Assembly: GCA_958295685.1 (NCBI GenBank)
Contig: OY282366.1
Span: 9,530 to 73,529, forward strand
Length of the DNA: 64,000 bases
Direction: 5' to 3'
Source of the DNA: an uncultured Dehalococcoidia bacterium
Lineage (GTDB): Bacteria > Chloroflexota > Dehalococcoidia > Lucifugimonadales > CATQGZ01
A program made the translations under genes and the position numbers. The notes beneath the pieces were generated by a model. It made no database searches. It saw only the letters and a list, made by a program, of their open reading frames with translations, and was not told the DNA's origin. This document shows, piece by piece, positions 54,266-64,000 of the stretch. Position 1 is the first letter of the stretch, and every line of letters begins with the position of its first letter.

Positions 54266-56262
54266 GTGGCGTCGGCCCCCGCCGTGATCCAAGCGGAATA
54301 GTCTTCGACACCGAAGTGAACCGTCACCGTACGGACCTTGATGAGTGGCGCTGTGCCTTCGGCGTCGATAGTTGCCTGCCGCACCCCGGCGCCAAACCGG
54401 TGCGGGATGCCGGTATCTGCTTGTACCTCAGTGAAGTACGACTCAGCCACCTGTGATCGCCACGACACTTGGTATTCGTCTTCTCCCAATACGCCGCCTG
54501 GTGCCGGTTCCGGCCCAGGGCCGATGGCGATCCGTCTCCATAGCACGCTGAGCGGAGGATCGGGTCCAGCCCAGACTCGTTTCGGGAGCGACGGTGTGCC
54601 CTCGAGGCCGCTGGGGGTGTGAGCAACGACGGTGTAGCTGTTGTACTGCTCTGGCCGAGGGGATGTGTCTATGAAGATGACCTGACCGGCTTGCACTGTC
54701 CCGACTGATGTCCCGTCGCGCTGGACCACATGTGGCAGATCGTCGGCCACCGGGCGGAACGTGAGAGTGATCTGCTCAGCCGCCGATCCGACCCGCGACC
54801 AGGACGCTGACGAAACAGCTGGCTTGCCCAGTGGCGTGATGGGCCGGAGAGACGAATAACGCGAGTGGGCGGGCCAGTTGTCCGGGTTGGGATCCCGGTA
54901 CGCCGGATCGTAGAGTCCGCCACGACGGTAGCGGACAGCAAGGTCGTAGGGCACGCCTGCCACAATGTCTGGCACATCCCGCGACTGTGTGGGCGCGGTC
55001 GTCACGTCCACGTCGGGAGGGTTGCGTTCCCATCCGTCCTGGCCCTGCCGCAGGTAGACTTCGAGGGTCTCGTCGCCGTCGGCACCTACGTTGCGCCACG
55101 TCATCTCGGTGTCGTCAACGCCGACCATCTCGGGATAGCCTGTAGGTTGATCGCCGCTGGGATCGTGGAGGCCAACTGAGCCGTACAGGAACCCCGCCGC
55201 AAAGGACTCGAACGGGCGCGTGCGCGTGCTCCATGCGGTCTGGCCGCCCTTGAGCACCAGCGCGTAGACATCCCGGCCGAAGTGCCACTCGATCACTTCC
55301 TCAATGGGATCGTAGAACGCGAAGCCTTGATCTGGATCGGTCGGTGTCTTGTCGGGGAGATCGAGCGGGGGGGCAATGTCCCCGGCCGTCGAACCTGCTG
55401 TTCGCCACGGTCCCCGGATTCCCCACGAATAGCAGACGGAATCAACCGTAACGGCCAGCCTGGAGCCCACGCATCCCTGAATCGCGAACTGCGGGACGAT
55501 GCCGAAGTTGAACGGCGACGTGCCGGTCACCCGGTACGTGTCGGTCGGCTTCAGCACCAACAGGACGCCGCCCGCCTTGGCGCATGAAAGAACGGGTGCC
55601 CCCCTGTCGCCAGCGATCCAGTAGTGATCCCTGTCGAACTCTGTGGGCTCGCCCGGCTTCGACGCTCGCACGATCTCTGGACGTTCGTCGCCTGGCGTTC
55701 CGAAGCCCCAACCGATCAAGTAGGACAGCCACGCGACGACACCGCGGAATCTCACTGGAGCGGCACCTGTGCCGTCCAGATCCGCCGTCAGGGTTGTCAG
55801 TGTGCCAGCTGTCGCGTCGTAGACTTGGGTGGGTGCCCTGTGTCCGACCCTCGGTTCGTCGTGCGCCAGGAACGCATGTCCATAGCTTTCCTCGCTGATC
55901 ACCACGGGAGGCCTGCCGCCCCAGGCCGTGTCACTGCCCCACTGGCCAACGTACGTCGGGTCTTCACCCGTTCCCGAGACGCGCCAGACGTGCACTTGCT
56001 GCGTCGTCTGGTAGTAGCCGACTACGAGCCCTTCCGTGTGAGTCCTCACGGCCTGGACGCACACGATGTGCGAGCATGGTGCTCCCCCGTGTGCAAGCGC
56101 ACGCGCTGGCCACTGTACAGACTGGGTGCCCCGGCGGAGCTGAAGCTTCACCCCGTAGGGGATAACGTTCTCCAATCGCTGCATCGCGCCTGGCTGCACA
56201 TTGATCGGACCCGGATAGCGGTCAAGGCCCCCGCCGAGCGGCACCCTCAGTAGCTGGGGCAT
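54262..56262 (-). CDS. Beta-propeller-like tail or head-completion protein
   Basis: 666 residues. N-terminus MPQLLRVPLGGGLDRYPGPI and NVQPGAMQRLENVIPY (few lines of proline-glycine) are like the start of podoviral stabilisation or tail-hub proteins of P22 gp10 type, which I recall beginning with a similar LENV motif. A repeated blade pattern follows (W, G, beta). The last 200 residues contain a fibronectin-like stretch. It lies between the adhesin genes and the ejection block. Confidence 0.6.
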   Translation of the reverse strand: MPQLLRVPLGGGLDRYPGPINVQPGAMQRLENVIPYGVKLQLRRGTQSVQWPARALAHGGAPCSHIVCVQAVRTHTEGLVVGYYQTTQQVHVWRVSGTGEDPTYVGQWGSDTAWGGRPPVVISEESYGHAFLAHDEPRVGHRAPTQVYDATAGTLTTLTADLDGTGAAPVRFRGVVAWLSYLIGWGFGTPGDERPEIVRASKPGEPTEFDRDHYWIAGDRGAPVLSCAKAGGVLLVLKPTDTYRVTGTSPFNFGIVPQFAIQGCVGSRLAVTVDSVCYSWGIRGPWRTAGSTAGDIAPPLDLPDKTPTDPDQGFAFYDPIEEVIEWHFGRDVYALVLKGGQTAWSTRTRPFESFAAGFLYGSVGLHDPSGDQPTGYPEMVGVDDTEMTWRNVGADGDETLEVYLRQGQDGWERNPPDVDVTTAPTQSRDVPDIVAGVPYDLAVRYRRGGLYDPAYRDPNPDNWPAHSRYSSLRPITPLGKPAVSSASWSRVGSAAEQITLTFRPVADDLPHVVQRDGTSVGTVQAGQVIFIDTSPRPEQYNSYTVVAHTPSGLEGTPSLPKRVWAGPDPPLSVLWRRIAIGPGPEPAPGGVLGEDEYQVSWRSQVAESYFTEVQADTGIPHRFGAGVRQATIDAEGTAPLIKVRTVTVHFGVEDYSAWITAGADAT

Positions 56263-56266
56263 GTCC

Positions 56267-59200
56267 CTAGCCTGGACCGTTTCCGTTCCCCGGCGGAGCC
56301 TGGGATACGATCACTTCGTCGGACCCCTCGCTTGTGCCATCCGTGTTGGTTGCCCGGACCGTGTAGGTCTTCGTCCCGGCCGTCGCGGGCGTGTAGGTCT
56401 TGGTGCCCCGGAGCTTGGTCGTAGTCTGGAAGGCTCCCCCATCCGACACGCCGATGTAGGTAGGCTGATCGCCTCCGGTCGGAATCTCAATGTTCCATGT
56501 CACCGTGACCGTATCCCCAGGCTGGTCCAACTCTGCTGGGCTAGCGATGACCGTCACGATGGGCTTCAGGACCACATCGACCGCGACGGTAGCGGAGTCG
56601 CGGACGTTAGTCCCGGTCGCTATCAGCGTGTAGACTTCATCCGACGTGGGGCCAGGGCGCAGTGTCACCGATGTCTGGCCGGTGTTTGCGGCACGGTACA
56701 CAGTCTGGCCACGGGAGTCGTGGATCAGATAGCGCCCTGGGCGCCCCTTCGTGATGGTCCACGTGAACTTGATGGGCGAGCCCGGGGACACGCTCGCCGG
56801 GCTGGCGACAAACGACCCGATCTTGATCGAACCGATTATCGTCCCCACGTCCACGTCCACGCGCTGGGGATCGCCAGCCACTGACCCCGTAACCGTCGGG
56901 TCGCCGTTCCATGGCGTCGCCGTGATGTAGCGGCTCGACCCAATGGGATTGAAGGTCGTATTTGTGCCGTCGGCTATCGCGATCGTTCGTGTGATCGCCG
57001 AGCTGCCGATCACAGCCGATAACGTCACAACCATGTGCGAGTAGTTGCTGACGCCCGACCACCGGACCTGGACGCCTGCTTGGCCATTGGGAACGCTCAC
57101 CGTGTCTGACGACCAGGACGAGCTCCCAGACGGCGCACCCTCAAACGTGCCCCATGTAGGCTTCGCCTTGGCCGTTACAGTGACCGACACCTGATCCGTG
57201 ATGGTCACGTCACCGCGTGTCAATGACAGGACATAGCGATATCTGCCGACGGCCGCGGGCGCAGTGAGCGCCTTTGTGCCCCGTGGTCCGCTAACGGTTT
57301 CTTCCGTGGTCACTCCGGCTGGCGTGGTGGTGCGTAAGGTCCCTGACTCGACACCGAGGAACCACCACCCGAGCGAGAACCGGTCACCCGCGTTCACGCT
57401 GATATCGCTGCTCAGCCCCGACGTGGGCTTTTGGAGCCCTGGCCACACCTCCAGGGAGCGTATTTCGGGTCGGCGTCGCACACTCACAACGCAAGTCACA
57501 CTCTCGTCGGTAGCGGTAGATGCCGTGACGGTAAAGTCGGTATCAGTCGTGATCCCCTGGATTGTTACCGACACCACTTCCTGGGTGTCGGCGCTCTTTT
57601 TGATTGTCCGTGAACTGGATCCCCATGTCACCTCCGCGTCCGTGACGTTCTCGCTGAAGCATCCGGGCGGGAACGACAGGACCACGGACCCGTCCGATCC
57701 AACTACTCTTGAGCTGACGTTCTTGATCGCTGGGCAGTTTATCGTGGGCGGGCCAGCCACCATCGTCACTGTAACGGTGTCCGTAGCCGCACCCGCACCG
57801 GGCACGGACACATCAAGTCTGTATCGGGTTGCGACGGTGGGCGATACTTCGGCCGTCAGTCGCATTGACGTCTCGTCGATCCTATCCACCGCTGCGAGAA
57901 ACGACGTGCCGGTGACCGGGATGCCGTTTACGGTTGTGAGTGGTGTGATTCGTGGATAAGGAAGGAATCCGCCCGTATTAACGACAGCCTCTAGATGGAG
58001 CGTTGTGCCTGGTGCTACCTCAATAGATGCCGTCCCCGTGCCGCGTGCTTGGTCACCGGTGCGAACAGTGTAGGACGTGATTCTCGGGTCGGGTGGATCT
58101 CCCACGCACCCTACTGTTACGGTGGCCGTCGCTTTCTTTGTCGGTGCAGCCGCACGGTATGCCGATGCCGTGAAGGTGGTGCGACTGTTGATCACCACGG
58201 ATTCGGAACCCGATGTTGCCAACCCTGAACCGATGCCTGGAATGTCAACCACGTCGGCGTTCTCGGAGGACCACGTAATGGTCGCCGGTTGGCCGCACCT
58301 CACCGAAGGCGCCGACGATCTGATCGACACGGTAGGGTCGCTGGTTACATCTACGATGATGTAGGACTTCGCTGTACCAGACTGGTTCGCTGCAATCAAC
58401 TCGTACACTGTCCGCGCTGTCGGAGCGACTATCGCGGTTCCTGATGCCGCAAGATTCTGGCCAACGCCGTTGATTCGGTTTGACACATCTGTGCCGGTCG
58501 TTTGCCAGTGGAGCTTGACCCTGGACCCAGGGGCGATACGAAACGTTGGCGCAGCAGCCTCTGTGGCACTCCCTAGGACAGTTGGGACGTCGGACGATGC
58601 GGTGCTCACGCCAAACTGACGGACCACCGGCTCGCTCACCGTGTCGATGAACACCGTCTTCTGAGTAACGCCAGCGTCGTTGCGGGCCGACATCGTGAGC
58701 GTGGTATCGGTTTGCGGCGTGAACTGGAACGATCCGCTCGCACCGTGTAGAAGGCCGACTCCCTGGTCCACGCTAATGCCGTCGGCGTTGGCACCAGTGA
58801 CCTTGTAGCGAACTGTTGTCGCAGTGCCGGCCGACACTGGATTCGGGTCTGCCTCCAGCTGGGATATGACGGGCTTTCCTTGCACCTCGATTTCGAGTTG
58901 CGAGGTTACTGGATCGCACCCCGCATTGCGAGCCGTCAGAGTATAGGTAAGCCGCCCCGTCTGCTGGGGGCGGACGACGATGCTCCCGCTGGTCACAGCA
59001 CCGACACCTTGGTCGATCTCCATGTCGGGAGCGGAATCGGCCAGCACGTGGAGCGTCACCGCCTCGCCACGATTAATGGTTGTCGGCGTGGCCCGAAAGT
59101 CACGGATCGTCGGACAGCTGCTCTCGCCTTCATGCAGTCGCATTTCCCAGGCCCACCGATCTCCACTCCCGGCGGCCTTGTCCCCGCCCTCTCTGCCATC

Positions 59201-60040
59201 AGCCTGAGCTGGGGCCTGCCAAAACGGACGCTTGATGCCGTCTGCGCCGACATGCTTCAGAAGGATCTGAGCCCAGTCTCCCGTGAAGATGCCTGGCCCA
59301 GCAGTGAACCAGCGCTGTACTGCATTTCTGGCTGTGTCGGGCGGGGACAGCGGCACGTCGGGAGGAAGGTCGGCCCCGGGTAGCTCGGCCAGCGTGTTGC
59401 TCAGCGGGCGCATCACCAAGTGGCTGTCGGTCAGGTACGCCGTAGACGCTCCTGTCACCATGTCTAGCAAGATCCGCATCGCCTGTGACTGGAATGCCGC
59501 CGACTCCGAGTACAGCTCAAGCGACCAATCGAATAGCAACGTCGTGCCAGCATCCTTGGCGATGACGCCACCAAGTGACACGTCGGAGAACTTGTAGCCG
59601 GTCGTTCGGAGTTGTTGCTCTCCCTGGGACCCGTCACCCACCCAAACCTCGACGTGGCGACAAGTGTAGGCGTCACCGCCAGTGTCCTGAAACGTCCACG
59701 TCGATGCGGCGGAGGGCGACACCTTCTCTGGCAGTCCTCCCACGGGTCCGCCTGTAGCGCCGAAAATCCATTCTGGGCCGACGCCCTGGCCGTTAGGTCC
59801 GTCCGCCAATCGGAGGTTCACCTTGTCCCGCGCTAACGGTGTCGTGGCCGTTTGGACGCCCGACACGATCATCAGCATCTGATCGGCCGCCATCGCCGAC
59901 ATGTTGTTGTAGCGTCGTGGCAAAGGGAGGGCGAGCTTGCCATGCACGTCGAACGGACGCACGTCCAATCGGCTGAACGCCTTCACGACGGCAGGAACTG
60001 GCTCCCAGCTCCGATGGCGAGTGATGGTGGCGCTGATCAT
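56267..60040 (-). CDS. Large tail adhesin with tandem Ig-like repeats
   Basis: 1257 residues, ATG 60040 (ATGA overlap). An N-terminal 310-residue domain (ISATITRHRSWEPVPAVVKA) probably attaches to the virion. About ten Ig/PKD-like repeats follow, many with the pattern I-[DS]-x-D-Q-G-V-G and TTxYTLTAxNxxGxxT. It ends QAPPGNGNGPG. Such repeat stalks bind cell-surface polymers. It shares repeat type with the 630-aa product next to it. Confidence 0.75.
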   Translation of the reverse strand: MISATITRHRSWEPVPAVVKAFSRLDVRPFDVHGKLALPLPRRYNNMSAMAADQMLMIVSGVQTATTPLARDKVNLRLADGPNGQGVGPEWIFGATGGPVGGLPEKVSPSAASTWTFQDTGGDAYTCRHVEVWVGDGSQGEQQLRTTGYKFSDVSLGGVIAKDAGTTLLFDWSLELYSESAAFQSQAMRILLDMVTGASTAYLTDSHLVMRPLSNTLAELPGADLPPDVPLSPPDTARNAVQRWFTAGPGIFTGDWAQILLKHVGADGIKRPFWQAPAQADGREGGDKAAGSGDRWAWEMRLHEGESSCPTIRDFRATPTTINRGEAVTLHVLADSAPDMEIDQGVGAVTSGSIVVRPQQTGRLTYTLTARNAGCDPVTSQLEIEVQGKPVISQLEADPNPVSAGTATTVRYKVTGANADGISVDQGVGLLHGASGSFQFTPQTDTTLTMSARNDAGVTQKTVFIDTVSEPVVRQFGVSTASSDVPTVLGSATEAAAPTFRIAPGSRVKLHWQTTGTDVSNRINGVGQNLAASGTAIVAPTARTVYELIAANQSGTAKSYIIVDVTSDPTVSIRSSAPSVRCGQPATITWSSENADVVDIPGIGSGLATSGSESVVINSRTTFTASAYRAAAPTKKATATVTVGCVGDPPDPRITSYTVRTGDQARGTGTASIEVAPGTTLHLEAVVNTGGFLPYPRITPLTTVNGIPVTGTSFLAAVDRIDETSMRLTAEVSPTVATRYRLDVSVPGAGAATDTVTVTMVAGPPTINCPAIKNVSSRVVGSDGSVVLSFPPGCFSENVTDAEVTWGSSSRTIKKSADTQEVVSVTIQGITTDTDFTVTASTATDESVTCVVSVRRRPEIRSLEVWPGLQKPTSGLSSDISVNAGDRFSLGWWFLGVESGTLRTTTPAGVTTEETVSGPRGTKALTAPAAVGRYRYVLSLTRGDVTITDQVSVTVTAKAKPTWGTFEGAPSGSSSWSSDTVSVPNGQAGVQVRWSGVSNYSHMVVTLSAVIGSSAITRTIAIADGTNTTFNPIGSSRYITATPWNGDPTVTGSVAGDPQRVDVDVGTIIGSIKIGSFVASPASVSPGSPIKFTWTITKGRPGRYLIHDSRGQTVYRAANTGQTSVTLRPGPTSDEVYTLIATGTNVRDSATVAVDVVLKPIVTVIASPAELDQPGDTVTVTWNIEIPTGGDQPTYIGVSDGGAFQTTTKLRGTKTYTPATAGTKTYTVRATNTDGTSEGSDEVIVSQAPPGNGNGPG

Positions 60041-61929
60041 CTTTGCCACACTTGCAGCACTCGTTCGTCTGCCCAGGTGCTGGTTCCAATCTCGCGAACC
60101 CGGCACCGTAACACGTCCCAGCGGGCAAACCGGTTGCCTTCCGCGTCTGTGACGATATCCGGCCATGCCGGTGGAACAGAACTGCTCACGTCTATAATCC
60201 TCACCGCCGCGGAAGTGACATCAGTCGCTAGCAGGTTCAGCGACTTTTCCACTTGCTGCTTGCGGATCCACAGCTGTTGATTGTTTAATAGTTCGAGGCG
60301 CATGTCGAACTCGAAATTCGTCGCACCGAAGACATTGAATACGGCGAGAATATAACGCGGGTCATGAGCAGTCACAGGATCGGGTGGCACCAACGGCGTC
60401 GTGCTGATCGCGTTGTTAACCGACACGAACGCATCTGCTATGCTGACGGCACCGGGCGTAAGCAGGTTGTGGCGTTCGGTGACTGTCTGTGATCCAGAAC
60501 GGGCCACGATAACGATCTCGGAAATATTTCCTATCAGCCTAACGGTTATAAAGCGCATATCGCCCCGTTGAGCATTCGCTAACCGTTCTGCATCCAATGC
60601 GTGGCCATCATCGTCCAAGTAATCGCCGGGATTGAGCGTGGACACTCGCGAACCGGTGTAAACGAGTGTGTTTCTGCTAATGCTACCTGTGCGCGTCACT
60701 CTGTAGATATCCACGGACTGCACTCGACTGGTATCCCATCCCACCAACAATGAACCAACTGTGTCCCTTACCATGGTGTAGTATCTGCGCACCCAGAAGT
60801 TGTTGATGACTGGGCCATCCGCCGCCTGTGCAGTCGAGACGCGAACCGTTGTCGCGCTCGTCACTGATCCGTAGGTGTTGGTCGCTGTCACGGTCCATGT
60901 GGTGGTGTTCTGCACGGTCACGTCGCGGCTAAATCGGCGGTGCGCCGTCGTCGGCACCACGCCGATGCCCTGGTCGATGCTAATGCTCACGTCATCCCTT
61001 GTTCCGCCCCCCTGGTACACCCCTGTCAGCGTTACAGTATCGCCAGCCTCCGCCGTGGGCGATGACGCCTGGAACCCGAGGATGCGTGGCAACACGCCAA
61101 TCGTCACTTGCGATGTAGCGTCTGGTCCGTGCGCGTTGCTGACGGTCAGTGTGTAGGTGGTCGGATCCTGGGGGCTAACCGTGATACTTCCGACGTTCTC
61201 GAGAGGGCGGCCGTCAGCGGACGTTACCGCATGACCGTCGTCGTCTACGATTGTTGCCGTGGTGCCTGTGCCGCCGATAAAACACCATGTCAATGACCGA
61301 GCTCGTCCCGGTATCTGGCTGACATCGCCGTCACGGCGGTCTGGCGGCACGCGAAAGAAGTCGATCCTTGGCGGCTGGGTAGGCGACACTACTGACACCC
61401 GAGCCGTCTTCGACGTACTCCCGGCGTCGTTGCTCGCCGTCAGCTGATACTCGGTTGTCGCGGCGGGCGCCACCGATACTTCGCTGGCACCAGTCACATC
61501 GCCGACGCCCTCTGATATGTGGGCGCGTGCAGCCCGCTGGGTGGCGATCTTGAGCGTGCATCTATTGCCCGGCGCTATGACAGGGGGAACAGGATAGAAC
61601 GCGACGATAACGGGAGCGAGAACTGTCCCGTCCAACCTGCCCACGCATCGCGACAGCACCTTCACGTCGTCGGATACCTCCGTCGTCACATATCGAACGA
61701 TGGGTGGGTCCGGGCGCGTGTATTCGCCAGATCGGATAACCTTGGCCGACACGGGAACGAAGGTGCGGAACGCAGTCCGTGCAACCTTGTTGCCGCTCCT
61801 GCCGATGCACCGACTAATGGCTTTAACCACCGCAATCAGCTTATGGGGTTTGACGAGATGCGCATCGCAGTCCTTGGTGGACAGTTGAGGCCCGTCGTCT
61901 GGCCCGGGACAGACTGTAAGCGTCGCCAC
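60037..61929 (-). CDS. Tail protein with Ig-like repeats
   Basis: 630 residues; GTG 61929 is the first in-frame start after the upstream stop. Contains at least three Ig-like repeats (ISEGVGDVTGASEVSV; ISIDQGIGVVPTTAHR; TYTLTVSNAHGPDATSQVTI), flanked by unique N- and C-terminal domains. The C-terminal 200 residues resemble no repeat. Likely tail spike or tip component. Confidence 0.7.
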   Translation of the reverse strand: MATLTVCPGPDDGPQLSTKDCDAHLVKPHKLIAVVKAISRCIGRSGNKVARTAFRTFVPVSAKVIRSGEYTRPDPPIVRYVTTEVSDDVKVLSRCVGRLDGTVLAPVIVAFYPVPPVIAPGNRCTLKIATQRAARAHISEGVGDVTGASEVSVAPAATTEYQLTASNDAGSTSKTARVSVVSPTQPPRIDFFRVPPDRRDGDVSQIPGRARSLTWCFIGGTGTTATIVDDDGHAVTSADGRPLENVGSITVSPQDPTTYTLTVSNAHGPDATSQVTIGVLPRILGFQASSPTAEAGDTVTLTGVYQGGGTRDDVSISIDQGIGVVPTTAHRRFSRDVTVQNTTTWTVTATNTYGSVTSATTVRVSTAQAADGPVINNFWVRRYYTMVRDTVGSLLVGWDTSRVQSVDIYRVTRTGSISRNTLVYTGSRVSTLNPGDYLDDDGHALDAERLANAQRGDMRFITVRLIGNISEIVIVARSGSQTVTERHNLLTPGAVSIADAFVSVNNAISTTPLVPPDPVTAHDPRYILAVFNVFGATNFEFDMRLELLNNQQLWIRKQQVEKSLNLLATDVTSAAVRIIDVSSSVPPAWPDIVTDAEGNRFARWDVLRCRVREIGTSTWADERVLQVWQR

Positions 61930-61931
61930 AG

Positions 61932-62678
61932 TCAGATCCCGCCGTCGAAGCGGGTCGCCCGGGCCGTACCGGACCACGACTTCACGTGATCCGTGTACCG
62001 AGTCAGCATGTCCGCCTCCAACTCAGCGATTGCACCTAGGGCCATCTGCTGCTCCTCTGTCAGCGAATCGTCAGTCTGCACCGACAGCAGGAATCTAGCC
62101 AAGTCCCACACCAAGAGCATGTCCCATGGATGGGCCAGGTCCACGGGGGTCGTGAGGTCTGATAGGATAGACTGAGGCAAGCGCTGGTAGAAGACATCGA
62201 GCTCCGCGAACCGATTCCCATCGTCGTCTTGGAAGTCTGTCCCGACGGGGCGCAAGATGCCGTCTCGAACTGTCGCCCGTGGTGGCATATGCGCGGCGGC
62301 GTCGAATGCGGAGCACAGCGTCACCCTGTCTCCAGGAACGACTCGGTGCGGGTCAGGTGTCTGACTGTTCGGTAACGTGGTGGTCGCATGAGGGGCGTAG
62401 CTGCCCGTGTCCTTGACGTAGACGGCATCAATCTGGGCTATATCCCCGCTGCTTACCGTCTGCGCCAGGTCGATTTGAATCCCGCCGGCGGAGGGCACCT
62501 CGACGGTCGCGCACATCCCGTAGAACTCTGGATCGACCTGGGCCACCACCCGGAACAACTCGCGTTGACGCCCGTCGATGCGTTGCCACATGAGTGCCTT
62601 CGGCAAGGGCTTAGCGGCGCTGGCGCCAGAAGTCTCTTGGGCCAGCTGGGCAATCTCCTCGGGCGTCATGGACTCCAT
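61932..62678 (-). CDS. Connector or tail-tube protein
   Basis: 248 residues. N-terminal helix MESMTPEEIAQLAQETSGAS, then beta-rich core and a helical end (SLTEEQQMALGAIAELEADM). TGATG overlap with the next upstream gene. In the region between connectors and tail genes, so a tail-tube or gp4-like role is plausible. No diagnostic motif. Confidence 0.6.
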   Translation of the reverse strand: MESMTPEEIAQLAQETSGASAAKPLPKALMWQRIDGRQRELFRVVAQVDPEFYGMCATVEVPSAGGIQIDLAQTVSSGDIAQIDAVYVKDTGSYAPHATTTLPNSQTPDPHRVVPGDRVTLCSAFDAAAHMPPRATVRDGILRPVGTDFQDDDGNRFAELDVFYQRLPQSILSDLTTPVDLAHPWDMLLVWDLARFLLSVQTDDSLTEEQQMALGAIAELEADMLTRYTDHVKSWSGTARATRFDGGI

Positions 62679-63292
62679 CAGTACAAGGACCCTAGCCGGC
62701 GTGCTGTGGGATCCGCCAGCTTCAGCGCCTGGACGAAGCGCTGGACCTCCATCTCAAGCTCCTGCTTGAGCAATGCGGCATCTTCGGCCCGCCCGTCCTT
62801 GTTTGCCATGTAGATCGCCAGTTCTAGAACCAGCCGCCGTTCGTGGCCATGCGGATAGAGTGGGTCGATCTCCGCTTTGGGACCGGACGGCATGGCCGTG
62901 GGAGCCTTAGCGTACCAGAAGTTCAGGGATCCCGACAGTCGTGGATTTCGGAGGACCGGCCAGTATTGGTTTCCCATTCGGTATACGCTGGGCAAGCCAC
63001 GTTCGATATTCTGTTGGTCGAACGGAACCACAGCTACCTCTTTGGGTTCATCGTTTTGCTCGATCCGTAGGACCACAGCGGCATCGGTGGGACGTGCCCA
63101 TACTTGGCCGTTCGACTTGACGGCGACCTGGGCCAAGAAGGCCCACGGGTTGATCGCGTGTCCTTCCGTGAATGCTCGGGCGATGCGCGAATTGAGAACG
63201 TTGAGCAGTTCCTCGTCCGTGGCCGACCGGTCCTCCTGGCTCCGCGACGAGCAGTTGTACGCCGCCTTCTTGATCTCCCCGAACGTACGCAT
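62678..63292 (-). CDS. Tail or connector protein
   Basis: 204 residues. N-terminus MRTFGEIKKAAYNCSSRSQE with several helices (LLNVLNSRIARAFTEGHAIN), then a beta-rich middle and a helical end (HERRLVLELAIYMANKDGRA). Coupled by TGATG to both neighbours. Similar order in podoviruses places gp4/gp26-like connectors here. Not identified by motif. Confidence 0.6.
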   Translation of the reverse strand: MRTFGEIKKAAYNCSSRSQEDRSATDEELLNVLNSRIARAFTEGHAINPWAFLAQVAVKSNGQVWARPTDAAVVLRIEQNDEPKEVAVVPFDQQNIERGLPSVYRMGNQYWPVLRNPRLSGSLNFWYAKAPTAMPSGPKAEIDPLYPHGHERRLVLELAIYMANKDGRAEDAALLKQELEMEVQRFVQALKLADPTARRLGSLY

Positions 63293-63984
63293 CAGCCGAC
63301 GCTCACCTGCGTGTTCTGGGCGATCAGCTCCGTCCCGCCCTGCTGGAGCGTGATCGTCGCTTTCGCAAGCTCCGAGTTGAGCAACGATGCCAACGCTACG
63401 TTCTCTTGGCGGATCGCCCAGGTCGTCGCCAGCCCGTAGACGATCGACGCGTGCATGGCTCGGGGGAGCGCGATGGGGCTACGCAGGGTCGTCAGTTTCT
63501 CGGGGACCTTGATCACCATGAGTTCGAGCAGCGCGACCTCGCTCCAGCTGCTTTCGCTTGTTCCTTGCAGTCGCGTGTCGTTGCACCAGAACCTGTCGGT
63601 CTGGACCGCCACGGCCAGCCGCCAGGCGTTCTGTGGGTCGGCTGGGGTAATGTCCCCGAGCGAGACAATCGTGACATCATCGTAATTGGCGCCCACGCCT
63701 ACGTCTGCTGGGTCGAAGTATGCCCGAGCGCTTGCGCACGTCAGAACCTCGACTCCATCGCCAAACGGCACGCTGGCACCGGCGACGACGGCATTATTGA
63801 CCGCGACGCCGCTGAAACTCAGCGGTTCAAGCAGAGACATCGGTTCTCGCGCCGCGTCCGTGAGTGCTTCGATCTGCAAGCGGTCCAGCGTCCGGACGGC
63901 CGCCGCATCCCCGCCCGTTCGGCGCGGATCGAACGACGGATGCAGGTCGCGAGCCCGTTGGATGAGTTCACCGGCCTCCGTCAT
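63292..63984 (-). CDS. Connector-region protein at right edge
   Basis: 230 residues from ATG 63984 (GAGGG 8 nt before it). Starts MTEAGELIQRARDLHPSFDP, then helical RTLDRLQIEALTDAA, beta-rich middle and a helical end. Upstream sequence to 64000 stays open in the same frame, so the real protein may be longer. When the window is closed into a circle the frame joins the partial gene at 1-110. Confidence 0.65.
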   Translation of the reverse strand: MTEAGELIQRARDLHPSFDPRRTGGDAAAVRTLDRLQIEALTDAAREPMSLLEPLSFSGVAVNNAVVAGASVPFGDGVEVLTCASARAYFDPADVGVGANYDDVTIVSLGDITPADPQNAWRLAVAVQTDRFWCNDTRLQGTSESSWSEVALLELMVIKVPEKLTTLRSPIALPRAMHASIVYGLATTWAIRQENVALASLLNSELAKATITLQQGGTELIAQNTQVSVG

Positions 63985-64000
63985 CAGGTAGTCCCTCGGA

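Noticed and set aside
1..64000. CRISPR array, insertion sequence, integrase or attachment site
   Set aside because: No regularly spaced direct repeats of the right size, no transposase or recombinase motifs, and no att-like duplication at the tRNA were seen.

Overview
The window is almost entirely phage: a lytic, tailed double-stranded DNA virus of a high-GC bacterium. It has a terminase-portal-scaffold-coat module, a long run of tail and ejection-type genes, its own replication and recombination genes, three DNA methyltransferases, and no integrase or lysogeny repressor that I can recognise. No bacterial chromosomal genes are evident. The portal (735 aa), a beta-propeller-like protein and several ejection-protein-like genes suggest a P22/N4-like podovirus layout. 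The host cannot be named from the sequence; two lipobox proteins fit a bacterium with ordinary lipoprotein processing.

Layout. (1) 1-12051, minus strand: head genes (HTH candidate small terminase, TerL, portal, scaffold, coat) preceded by coiled-coil proteins, a small beta-domain protein and a tRNA with anticodon CAT. (2) 12.1-24.9 kb, minus strand: about 35 very small genes, mostly overlapping by ATGA/GTGA/TGATG, arranged in twelve short units. Each unit starts 30-60 nt after a copy of a bipartite element (minus strand AAGAATCTGCGG, then GCGTAG, with 16-17 nt between TGC and GCGTAG). Several units end in hairpin terminators. This arm holds SSB, Dam-type and Dcm-type methylases, a lipoprotein, and many zinc-finger or one-TM microproteins. 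(3) 25.0-36.4 kb, plus strand: an operon from a sigma70-like promoter with a RHH protein, a possible annealing protein, SbcD, SbcC, a lipoprotein, a methylase-HNH fusion, a VRR-type nuclease, an SF2 helicase and a primase-helicase. (4) 36.4-64.0 kb, minus strand: connector and tail genes, Ig-repeat adhesins, ejection-type proteins and one 14.7-kb gene for a 4914-residue polyvalent protein.

The two window edges join in frame when circularised, so the window may be a near-complete, circularly mapping genome opened inside the late operon. This is unproven.

The most interesting combination is the promoter family together with the giant protein. The giant protein carries a stretch resembling sigma-factor regions 2 and 4, besides ParB-like, SNF2-helicase and JAB/RadC-like domains. 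If it is packaged and ejected like other giant phage ejection proteins, it could carry into the cell a specificity factor for the twelve non-sigma70 promoters that control the accessory arm. That would be a sigma-based counterpart of the N4 virion RNA polymerase strategy. The sequence motifs and promoter repeats are seen directly; the functional link is inference.
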